Assembly: GCA_021734835.1 (NCBI GenBank)
Contig: JAIPIH010000007.1
Span: 1 to 64,000, forward strand
Origin: Candidatus Cloacimonadota bacterium
Lineage (GTDB): Bacteria; Cloacimonadota; Cloacimonadia; Cloacimonadales; TCS61
Length of the DNA stretch: 64,000 nucleotides
Reading direction: 5' to 3'
Part shown: positions 20,892 through 29,359 of the stretch, piece by piece
Layout: each line of letters begins with the position of its first letter
Position numbering within the stretch: position 1 is the first letter of the stretch
Translations under genes and position numbers: made by a program
Notes under the pieces: generated by a model
The model's database searches: none
Seen by the model: the letters and a program-made list of their open reading frames with translations, nothing else
Told to the model about the DNA's origin: nothing

Positions 20892-20969
20892 ATGAAAAGT
20901 GAAATTGCAATAGATTTCATGCTGAAACGCATCTACGAGATGCGCAGATTATCCTGTATTTTTCTTTAA
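20892..20969 (+). CDS. Short ORF B, candidate leader peptide MKSEIAIDFMLKRIYEMRRLSCIFL
   Basis: 25 codons, GAGGTAAGGAT RBS before ATG; matches short ORF A at IYxxRRLSCIFL. Confidence 0.65.
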   Translation: MKSEIAIDFMLKRIYEMRRLSCIFL

Positions 20970-21059
20970 TTAACTTCACTATTCAAGCACTTTTAGTTTA
21001 ATTCATCTATAAAATTATTTTATTTTTTGTAATGTTAATACTTATTTAAGGAGATAAAA

Positions 21060-22136
21060 ATGAGAAGTAATAAATTTTTGGGAAGAGATTGGTTAAGTCC
21101 AGAGATCGATTATACAAAAGAAGAATGGGAATCATTAATAAAATTAGCTGAAGAATTGAAGACCAGATATGCCTTAAATGAGGACACCACGCACATCCTC
21201 AAAGGCAAAACTTTATATACTATGTTCTTCAATAGTTCGCTCAGAACCAGAACTACTTTCGCAGCCGGGATCCAACAATTGGGTGGATATCATGTAGATC
21301 TAGAGCCGGGAAAAACATATATGCCGGCAAGAAAAGGGTATGAAATTCCCTACAAAACAGAACGTATTTCAGATGTAGCAAGAGTTCTCAGCAGAACCGG
21401 TGATGCTCTGGCTATCCGCATGTATGGTAAACCTTCACAATGGATCTATGGCTTTGCTCATGAAACTTTAAAAGAATTTGCACAATGGGCTGATATACCG
21501 ATCATTAATATGGAAGATGATATTTATCATCCCTGCCAGGCTTTGGCAGATATGCTGACAATAAAAGAAAAATTAGGTAGCTTTAAAAAGAAAAAATTTG
21601 TGATCAGCTGGGCTTATTCAGGCTCTACCGCTAAACCATTTGCTGTTCCGCAAAGTCTGGCCTTAGCTCCCAGCTTACTAGGCATGGATGTTGTTCTTGC
21701 CCGCCCGAAAGGATTTGAATTGGATCCAGAAGTTACCGAGCAATGTAAAAAATATGCTATCCAAAACGGTAGTTCTTTTGAAGAAACTGATGATATGGAT
21801 GCAGCTTTTGAAGGTGCTCATGTAGTTTATCCTAAATCTTGGGGAGCAATGGATTATTTTGCTCAGATCGATAAGAATGGAAAAAAAATAAAAGAAGAAA
21901 ATCTGGATGGAATGAAAAGTCTTTTTGAGAAGAATAAACACTGGATATGCGATGAGAATAAAATGAAACTAATTGATAAAAACGGGATTTATATGCATTG
22001 TTTACCTGCTGATAGAGATATGGAAGTAACTGATCCTGTTATTGACGGGCCGCAGAGTGTTGTCTTTGATGAAGCAGAAAATCGTCTTCATGCCCAAAAA
22101 GCTATAATGGCATTACTCATGAATGGTAGATTATAA
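21060..22136 (+). CDS. Transcarbamoylase family protein (CT2), AOTCase/OTCase-like
   Basis: FFNSSLRTRTTF, YHPCQALADM, YPKSWG, YMHCLPADRDMEV. Confidence 0.82.
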   Translation: MRSNKFLGRDWLSPEIDYTKEEWESLIKLAEELKTRYALNEDTTHILKGKTLYTMFFNSSLRTRTTFAAGIQQLGGYHVDLEPGKTYMPARKGYEIPYKTERISDVARVLSRTGDALAIRMYGKPSQWIYGFAHETLKEFAQWADIPIINMEDDIYHPCQALADMLTIKEKLGSFKKKKFVISWAYSGSTAKPFAVPQSLALAPSLLGMDVVLARPKGFELDPEVTEQCKKYAIQNGSSFEETDDMDAAFEGAHVVYPKSWGAMDYFAQIDKNGKKIKEENLDGMKSLFEKNKHWICDENKMKLIDKNGIYMHCLPADRDMEVTDPVIDGPQSVVFDEAENRLHAQKAIMALLMNGRL

Positions 22137-22153
22137 ACTAACAGGAGGAAATT

Positions 22154-23191
22154 ATGCAAATAGATATGATTAAAAAAGATGTTCTTTGCACTCAGGAATT
22201 GAGTGTCGATGAGATAAATGCACTATTGAAACTTGCTAAAGCAATGAAAGCTGAAAGATACAGCCCAAAATACAATCAATTACTCAAAGATAAAACTTTT
22301 TTAATGTTTTTCTTTAATCCTTCCTTGCGAACAAGAATCTCCTTTGAAGCTGCAGCAACGGAACTTGGCGGTCATGCCCAATTTCTCGAACCAAAAACTA
22401 TGCGCTTGAAAAAAACCAGTAAAGGTGTGGAAGTACAAGCCGGAGAAACAATTGAAGATGCTGCTAAAGTACTGGATAGATATGCTTGTGGAATGGGGAT
22501 AAGAATATTAGAGACCTCGGTCGAAAGCTATGGTGATGGAAATGCACTGCTTCGGGAATATGCTAAATGGATGAAAGTTCCTATAGTTAATATGGCAGAT
22601 GACAAATACCATCCATGCCAAGGTCTTTCCGATATGATGGGAATGCAGGAACACAGAGGTGATCTGAAAGGAAAAACCGTGTTAATGACATGGGCTCATG
22701 GCGCATTAGCAAGATCATATTGCTCAGTTCATGAAAACCTCCTGATCTCATCTCGACTGGGAATGAATGTGAAACTGGCTTATCCAAAAGGTTATGATCT
22801 CCCCGAAGAAGAGATCGCTAAAGTGAAAGCAAACTGTAAAGCTAACGGTACAAAATTTGAGATTGTTAACGATCCCGAAAGTGGATATACTGAAGATGTC
22901 GAATTCGTCTATTCACGCAACTGGTTTGGGCCGGATTTTTACGAAATTGGTAAAGAAGCCGAAATAGCCAGAGCGAGTAAAATGACCGAATGGATATGTA
23001 ATCAGGAAAGAATGGATAGAACTAATAATGCACTTTTCGTACATCCCATGCCGGTTGACCGAGGCAAAGAAGTTACAGACGAAGTAGCTAGTGGTCCAAA
23101 TTCGATCATAACTGATATTGCAGAAAACAGGCTGCATACTCAAAAAGCTATCATGGCTATGACAATGGCTGGCTTAAAAGTAGATATTTAA
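22154..23191 (+). CDS. Transcarbamoylase family protein (CT3), AOTCase-like
   Basis: FFNPSLRTRISFEAA, YHPCQGLSDMM, FVHPMPVDRGKEV. Confidence 0.82.
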   Translation: MQIDMIKKDVLCTQELSVDEINALLKLAKAMKAERYSPKYNQLLKDKTFLMFFFNPSLRTRISFEAAATELGGHAQFLEPKTMRLKKTSKGVEVQAGETIEDAAKVLDRYACGMGIRILETSVESYGDGNALLREYAKWMKVPIVNMADDKYHPCQGLSDMMGMQEHRGDLKGKTVLMTWAHGALARSYCSVHENLLISSRLGMNVKLAYPKGYDLPEEEIAKVKANCKANGTKFEIVNDPESGYTEDVEFVYSRNWFGPDFYEIGKEAEIARASKMTEWICNQERMDRTNNALFVHPMPVDRGKEVTDEVASGPNSIITDIAENRLHTQKAIMAMTMAGLKVDI

Positions 23192-23210
23192 TTAAACACG
23201 GAGAAAAATA

Positions 23211-24173
23211 ATGAATACAGAAAAGAAAAAATTAGTTGTCATTGCTTTGGGTGGTAATGCGATAAAACAAGCTCATGAGAAAGGTACGGCCGAGGAGCAA
23301 TTCAAAAATGTAGAAATTACCTGTGAGCAATTAGTGAAAATGAATGCAATGGGATATAAACTGATCATTACACATGGTAATGGCCCTCAAGCAGGAAATT
23401 TACTTATTCAGCAGGAAGAAGGAAAGAATATTGTTCCTCCTCAACCTCTTGATGTAGTGGGAGCTATGACGCAAGGTCAAATTGGGTATATGTTCCAAAA
23501 TACCTTACAAAACTACTTTATGCAGAAAGGGAAAGATATTCCGATAACTGCAGTCATTACACAAGTTTTAGTTAAGGAAGATGACCCGGATTTTAAAGAT
23601 CCCAGTAAACCGGTAGGACCTTTCTATACTGAGGTTGAAGCAAAGGAGTTAGAAAAAGCGAAAGGCTATATTGTAAAAAAAGTAAAACCAAACAGCGATA
23701 AGCCTTGGAGAAGAGTGGTTCCGTCACCTGAGCCGTATGGGATCGTGGAATCTAATTGTATCAAAGCTTTAGTAGATGCCAGAGCTATTGTGATAGCTTC
23801 AGGCGGAGGCGGTATCCCGGTTATGAAAAACAACGATGGAACTCTTTCCGGACTGGAAGCTGTAATTGATAAAGATAAAGCTGGTAACAAACTGGCTCAG
23901 GAAGTTAAAGCAGATATCTTTCTTGTACTCACCGATGTAGAAAATGCAAAGATCAACTTTGGTGAACAAAATGAACAGGCACTTGGCAATATCACTGTTG
24001 AAGAAGCTGAAAAATACTTACAAGAAGGCCATTTCCTAGCCGGGAGTATGGGGCCTAAAGTAACAGCCGCTATACGTTTTGTAAAGGCAGGTGGCGAAAA
24101 ATCAATTATTACATCCCTTGCTAATGCTGCTGACGCCTTAAATGGCAAAACAGGGACAATAATTGTGAAATAG
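23211..24173 (+). CDS. arcC: Carbamate kinase
   Basis: VVIALGGNAIKQ, THGNGPQAGNLLIQQE, ASGGGGIPV, LAGSMGPKVTAAIRFV. Confidence 0.92.
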   Translation: MNTEKKKLVVIALGGNAIKQAHEKGTAEEQFKNVEITCEQLVKMNAMGYKLIITHGNGPQAGNLLIQQEEGKNIVPPQPLDVVGAMTQGQIGYMFQNTLQNYFMQKGKDIPITAVITQVLVKEDDPDFKDPSKPVGPFYTEVEAKELEKAKGYIVKKVKPNSDKPWRRVVPSPEPYGIVESNCIKALVDARAIVIASGGGGIPVMKNNDGTLSGLEAVIDKDKAGNKLAQEVKADIFLVLTDVENAKINFGEQNEQALGNITVEEAEKYLQEGHFLAGSMGPKVTAAIRFVKAGGEKSIITSLANAADALNGKTGTIIVK

Positions 24174-24196
24174 AATTTTAAGATGAAGGAGATAAA

Positions 24197-25666
24197 ATGA
24201 AAAAAAATAAAGAGCAGGTGTTGGCAAATACAATACAAAGATGCAGGGAAAAAAATATCATCATTCCCACTTACAAACAAATGAGAAATCCGGAATTAAT
24301 GCCGGAAAGTATTAAAAAAGAATTGAAAGAAATTGGATTATGGGATCTTAATTCTCTCAATTTGTTCCGTTTAACTTGGAAAAATGAACCTATTGAGAAG
24401 GGCGGAGGTTTTGGCAGAGTTAATTTTATGGAATTACCAAAAGAAATTACCGGCGTTGATGCCAGGATCATGGTTCTAATCGGTAAATTCTTCCCAACAG
24501 GAGCTCATAAAGTTGGTGCAACTTTTGGTCCATTAGTAGAAAAATTAGTCCAAGGAGAATTTGATCCAACAACTCAGAAAGCACTTTGGCCTTCTACAGG
24601 TAATTACTGCAGAGGTGGAGCTTATGATTCTTACTTACTTGGTTGTAAATCTATCGCTGTACTTCCTGAAGAAATGAGCCAGGAAAGATTTGACTGGCTG
24701 CATGAAGTTGGAGCTGAAGTTTTTGCAACTCCCGGAAGTGAAAGCAACGTCAAAGAAATTTATGACAAAGTGAAAGAATTAAAAGCAGAACGCGGTGATG
24801 AGATAGTTAACCTTAACCAATTCAGTGAAATTGGTAATGCTGTCTGGCATTATGCTGTTACCGGTCCTGCTATGGAAGAAGTATTTGAACAGGAAAAAAG
24901 AGAGAATGACAAGTTCAGCGGGTTGTTTTTAACCCAGGGTTCAGCTGGTACATTAGGTTCTGCTGAATACTTACGGGAAAAATATCCCAGCTACAAAGTT
25001 GCAGCCGGAGAAGCCTTGCAATGTCCTACTTTACTTCAGAATGGTTTTGGTGCACACAGAATAGAAGGCATTGGGGATAAACATGTTCCTTGGATCCACA
25101 ACATTAAGAACATGGATATGGTTATCGACATAGATGATAATCCTAATATTAGTATTATGCGTTTATTCAACTCGGATACTGGTAAAAATTTGTTAAACGA
25201 AAAAGGTGTAAACCAAGATATCATCAAGAAATTAGACCTTTTGGGTATCTCTTCCATAGCAAATATTATGGGTGCGATCAAAATGGCGAAATACTATGAA
25301 ATGAAAGATAATGATGTAATTTTCACAGTAGCAACAGACTCTATGGATATGTATAAATCACGGGTAAAAGAGGAAATTAAGAAACATGGTGAATTCTCGC
25401 ATGAAGATGCAGCAGTAGTTTACAATCGCGACCTGATGGGACTTACAATTGATAACATGATTGAGATGAATTATTATGACAAAAAACGAATGCATAATCT
25501 CAAATATTTCACTTGGATTGAACAACAGGGAAAAACTGTGCAAGAATTGAACGCCCAATGGTATGATGAAAACTATTGGAAAGATCAATTCGGCAAAGTG
25601 AACGAATGGGATAAAAAGATAACCGAATTCAATAGTAAAACCGGTTTATTGAAAAAATATAAATAA
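24197..25666 (+). CDS. PLP-dependent fold-type-II enzyme of uncertain substrate (cysteine synthase/lyase superfamily)
   Basis: FPTGAHKVGATFGPLVEKL putative PLP-Lys region; WPSTGNYCRGGAYDSYLLGCKSIAVLPEEMS; FLTQGSAGTLGSAEYL. Confidence 0.75.
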   Translation: MKKNKEQVLANTIQRCREKNIIIPTYKQMRNPELMPESIKKELKEIGLWDLNSLNLFRLTWKNEPIEKGGGFGRVNFMELPKEITGVDARIMVLIGKFFPTGAHKVGATFGPLVEKLVQGEFDPTTQKALWPSTGNYCRGGAYDSYLLGCKSIAVLPEEMSQERFDWLHEVGAEVFATPGSESNVKEIYDKVKELKAERGDEIVNLNQFSEIGNAVWHYAVTGPAMEEVFEQEKRENDKFSGLFLTQGSAGTLGSAEYLREKYPSYKVAAGEALQCPTLLQNGFGAHRIEGIGDKHVPWIHNIKNMDMVIDIDDNPNISIMRLFNSDTGKNLLNEKGVNQDIIKKLDLLGISSIANIMGAIKMAKYYEMKDNDVIFTVATDSMDMYKSRVKEEIKKHGEFSHEDAAVVYNRDLMGLTIDNMIEMNYYDKKRMHNLKYFTWIEQQGKTVQELNAQWYDENYWKDQFGKVNEWDKKITEFNSKTGLLKKYK

Positions 25667-25672
25667 TCATAT

Positions 25673-25706
25673 TCTCCACCGGTTCAAACATAAGAGTCGG
25701 TGGAGA
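25673..25706 (+). promoter_or_regulatory. Intercistronic hairpin immediately upstream of Mo-hydroxylase module 1
   Basis: TCTCCACCG...CGGTGGAGA perfect 9-bp inverted repeat, 16-nt loop, no U tract. Confidence 0.5.
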
Positions 25707-25729
25707 TAATTCTGTTATGGGGAGGTTGA

Positions 25730-26509
25730 ATGCGATTTGACAAGTTTATCAGACCCGATAATCTTCAAACAGCATTAAAATACTTACAAAAAGATAAAGA
25801 TGCAGTAATATTAGGCGGAAATACTTTCTTACGATTATCTGAGCGAAAATATACTCTCGGAATTGACATTTCCAACTTAAAACTTGATTATATCAAAGAA
25901 AGTAAAGAAGATATCGAAATTGGTGCTTTTACTTCTTTAAGAACTATAGAAACTGACCCGATAATCAATAAATATTTTAGTGAACTTCTACCTGAATCTG
26001 TAAAACACCTTATCGGTGTTCAATTCAGAAACAACGCAACTATAGGCGGTGCTATTTATAGCCGCTTAGGATTTTCTGAGATCAATACAGCTTTACTGGT
26101 TTTGGATTGTGAATTAGAGTTTGAGGATCATGGCAGAATTTCATTTAACGATTTTATTTCTAGCCCAAAGATCAAACGTGATATTTTAACAAAAATTATT
26201 GTTAAAAAACAGAAAGGCAAAAGCACTTATACTATGATGCGGAATGCAAATTCGGACTTTTCAATTTTGTCTGTAGCGGTTTCTAATTTTGGATATATCA
26301 ATATTGCGGTTGGAAATCGACCCGCGCTAGCAAAATTACCGGAAAAAGCGATGAAACTGATAAATTCTGATAATTCTAAGCTTGATGAAACGGCTGATCT
26401 TGTTGCAGAGGAATTGTCTTTCGGTGATGACCTGAGAGCAAAAAGCAGCTATCGTAAATTGATCACTTCTGTGCTGGTAAATAGAGCACTCAGGAAGGTA
26501 TTATTATGA
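25730..26509 (+). CDS. Xanthine dehydrogenase-type FAD-binding subunit (module 1)
   Basis: RNNATIGGAIYSRLGFSEINTALLVLDCEL; CoxM/XdhB-like; upstream of FeS and Mo subunits. Confidence 0.85.
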   Translation: MRFDKFIRPDNLQTALKYLQKDKDAVILGGNTFLRLSERKYTLGIDISNLKLDYIKESKEDIEIGAFTSLRTIETDPIINKYFSELLPESVKHLIGVQFRNNATIGGAIYSRLGFSEINTALLVLDCELEFEDHGRISFNDFISSPKIKRDILTKIIVKKQKGKSTYTMMRNANSDFSILSVAVSNFGYINIAVGNRPALAKLPEKAMKLINSDNSKLDETADLVAEELSFGDDLRAKSSYRKLITSVLVNRALRKVLL

Positions 26510-26955
26510 AATTAAAACTAAGTATTAATCAGCAATTTTATAATACTCATATTGACGGTGATGAATCACTTCTTGATGTACTTCGTAATCTGGGCTTCAA
26601 AAGTGTTAAAAAAGGTTGTGATACGGGTGCTTGTGGTGTCTGCAGTATTTTGATAAATGGAGAACCTACTTTATCATGTCAATTTCTGGCAGCCAGAGCA
26701 GAAGGGAAAAAAATTACTACTGTGGAAGGATTGGGTGCAAAAGCTGATAAAATCGTGAAGGCTATCATCAATGAGGGAGCCGATCAATGCGGTTATTGCG
26801 GTCCATCATTAGTTTTAACAATTTATGCCATGAAGAAAGAATTGAAAGATCCTACTGTTGATAAAATAAAACATTTTCTTGCAGGAAATTTATGCCGCTG
26901 TTCCGGTTATGAGGGTCAACTTAGAGGAATAAAAAAATATATGGGGGTAAAATGA
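26506..26955 (+). CDS. Xanthine dehydrogenase-type 2x[2Fe-2S] subunit (module 1)
   Basis: KKGCDTGACGVCSILING; QCGYCGPS; GNLCRCSGY. Confidence 0.92.
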   Translation: MKLKLSINQQFYNTHIDGDESLLDVLRNLGFKSVKKGCDTGACGVCSILINGEPTLSCQFLAARAEGKKITTVEGLGAKADKIVKAIINEGADQCGYCGPSLVLTIYAMKKELKDPTVDKIKHFLAGNLCRCSGYEGQLRGIKKYMGVK

Positions 26956-29288
26956 TGAACTTTAAAGAAGTGAAACATTCTATCCCAAAAGTTGATGGAA
27001 AGGGACTTTTAACCGGAGCTCATGCTTATACAAATGATCTTGCTTCAGACAATGCCTTGATCATTAAACTTTTAAGAAGTCCGCATGCATTTGCCAAGAT
27101 CAAGTCAATAGGAACAAAACAAGCCTCCAACGTAGAAGGAGTTGAATGCATTCTTACTTATAAAGATGTTCCTCGTATTCCAATTACTAGAGCTGGTCAG
27201 GGGTATCCTGAACCTTCTCCGAAAGACAAATTTATTTTGGATTACTATGTACGATATATAGGTGATGAAGTTGCAATAGTTGCAGCAACTAATGAAAAAG
27301 CTGCTTCCGACGCTATCAAATTGATCGAAGTTGAATACGAAGTGCTTAAACCGGTTCTTGATTTTGAAAAAGCAGAAGGAAATGAAACTGTTATACATCC
27401 TGAAAGTGAAATTTATTCTATGTTCCCCATTGGTTTAGATGCCAAAAATAATATTGCCTGTTCTTATATAGACACCATGATAGTAGGAGATATTGAAAAA
27501 ACTTTAAAAGAGTCTGATTTCGTAGTTAGTGAGAGATATTATACGCATGCTCAACAGCAAACAGCTATGGAACCTCATACATCCTCTGCTTTTATTGATG
27601 TTCAAGGTAGATTGAATATTTTTTCATCAACCCAAAATCCATATCATACCCGTCGTATTATTGGAGAAGCCCTTAATAAACCTCTACGCGATATAAGAGT
27701 TTATAAACCTAGGATAGGTGGTGGATTTGGAGCTAAGCAACAAATTCATAACGATCTTTTTTCAGCAATTGTTACATTGAAAACCGGGAAACCTTCCAAA
27801 TGTTTTTATACCAGAAAAGAGGTAAATGAAAGTACTTTTACGCGGCATCAAATGAGAATTGATGTACAATTGGGTGCGGATAAGAATGGAAATTTGAAAG
27901 CTTTTGATATGCAAGTTCTTTCAAATACAGGTGCTTATGGTGAACATTCACTAACTACTTTCATGGTTGCTGGGTCAAAACTTCTTCCGATGTACAATAA
28001 AGCTGTAGCTCTCCGCTTTGAGGGTAAAGTAGTTTACACAAATAAATGTTCTGCTGGCGCATTTAGAGGTTATGGCGCGATTCAGGCAAACTTTGCTGTG
28101 GAATCAGCAATTGATGAACTAGCTGCTAAAATGAATATAGATCCTGTAGAATTACGACTTAAAAATTGCATCAAGGAAGGTGAGACATCTCCCGTATTCA
28201 GAGTTATGGGCGAAGGCGGAGAAGGTATTGCCCAAATAATGGATAGTTGTAAACTTGATCATTGTATAAAGCGAGGAAAGAAACTGATTAAATGGAAAGA
28301 AAAATTTCCTTCAACTCAAGTTTCTTCCAATAAGATAAGAAGCGTAGGAGCAGCAATAGCGATGCAAGGCTCAGGAATACCTCTGCTGGATATGGGTTCG
28401 GCAGTCTTGAAATTAAATGACGATGGTTTCTTTAATCTGCTGGTTGGAGCTACGGATATTGGTACCGGAAGTGATACGGTATTAAGTCAGATCGCAGCCG
28501 AGGCTATCGGAGTTCCGGTTGATAGGATTGTAATTACCTCTTCTGATACTGACACCACTCCTTATGATGTGGGAGCTTACGCATCAAGTACGACTTTTGT
28601 TTCAGGTAATGCTGCCAGAAAAGCCGGTTTAAATATGAGAGTAAAATTGATCGATGAAGCAGCCAGAGTTCTCCAGGCTGTGCATAAAGATGATATTGTT
28701 TTTGAAGACTGTACATTTAAACTAAAAAATACAGATCAATCCATAACTTTAAAAGATTTATCAGAGGGTCTTTATTACAAATACGGTGCTGATATGAAAC
28801 AACTTATTGCATCCGGATCTAATACTAGTCCTAAATCTCCTCCGCCTTTTATGGCAGGTTTTGTAGAAATCGAAGTTGACACAGAAACCGGAAAGATTGA
28901 TATCCTTGATTATGTAGGCGTTGTGGATTGTGGAACTCCAATCAATCCTAATTTAGCTAAGATTCAAGTAGAGGGAGGTATTTTGCAGGGAATTGGTATG
29001 GCAATGTTCGAAGACGTGAGATATTCTGAGAGCGGTCAAATGTTAACAAATAACTTGATGAAATACAAAATACCAAACAGAAAGGATGTAAAAAAGTTGA
29101 CTGTGGAATTTGCAGAAAGCTATGATCCCGCAGGCCCATACGGAGCAAAATCTGTTGGGGAAATTGGAATTGATACACCTCTGGCCGCAGTAGCAAATGC
29201 AATTTACAACGCTACGGGAGTGAGAATCCGCAAACTTCCAATCACACCGGAAAGCGTGTTAATCGGAATTAATAAACTGAAAAGTTAA
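26952..29288 (+). CDS. Xanthine dehydrogenase-type molybdopterin-binding subunit (module 1)
   Basis: IGGGFGAKQQIHNDL; GAFRGYGAIQANFAVE; YGAKSVGEIGIDTPL (active-site Glu). Confidence 0.9.
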   Translation: MMNFKEVKHSIPKVDGKGLLTGAHAYTNDLASDNALIIKLLRSPHAFAKIKSIGTKQASNVEGVECILTYKDVPRIPITRAGQGYPEPSPKDKFILDYYVRYIGDEVAIVAATNEKAASDAIKLIEVEYEVLKPVLDFEKAEGNETVIHPESEIYSMFPIGLDAKNNIACSYIDTMIVGDIEKTLKESDFVVSERYYTHAQQQTAMEPHTSSAFIDVQGRLNIFSSTQNPYHTRRIIGEALNKPLRDIRVYKPRIGGGFGAKQQIHNDLFSAIVTLKTGKPSKCFYTRKEVNESTFTRHQMRIDVQLGADKNGNLKAFDMQVLSNTGAYGEHSLTTFMVAGSKLLPMYNKAVALRFEGKVVYTNKCSAGAFRGYGAIQANFAVESAIDELAAKMNIDPVELRLKNCIKEGETSPVFRVMGEGGEGIAQIMDSCKLDHCIKRGKKLIKWKEKFPSTQVSSNKIRSVGAAIAMQGSGIPLLDMGSAVLKLNDDGFFNLLVGATDIGTGSDTVLSQIAAEAIGVPVDRIVITSSDTDTTPYDVGAYASSTTFVSGNAARKAGLNMRVKLIDEAARVLQAVHKDDIVFEDCTFKLKNTDQSITLKDLSEGLYYKYGADMKQLIASGSNTSPKSPPPFMAGFVEIEVDTETGKIDILDYVGVVDCGTPINPNLAKIQVEGGILQGIGMAMFEDVRYSESGQMLTNNLMKYKIPNRKDVKKLTVEFAESYDPAGPYGAKSVGEIGIDTPLAAVANAIYNATGVRIRKLPITPESVLIGINKLKS

Positions 29289-29359
29289 AAAAATATTTCC
29301 TGTTTTGTTAGATACAGATAGATTGTCATTAAGAAAAGTAGAGGAGAAAAAGCTCAAAC

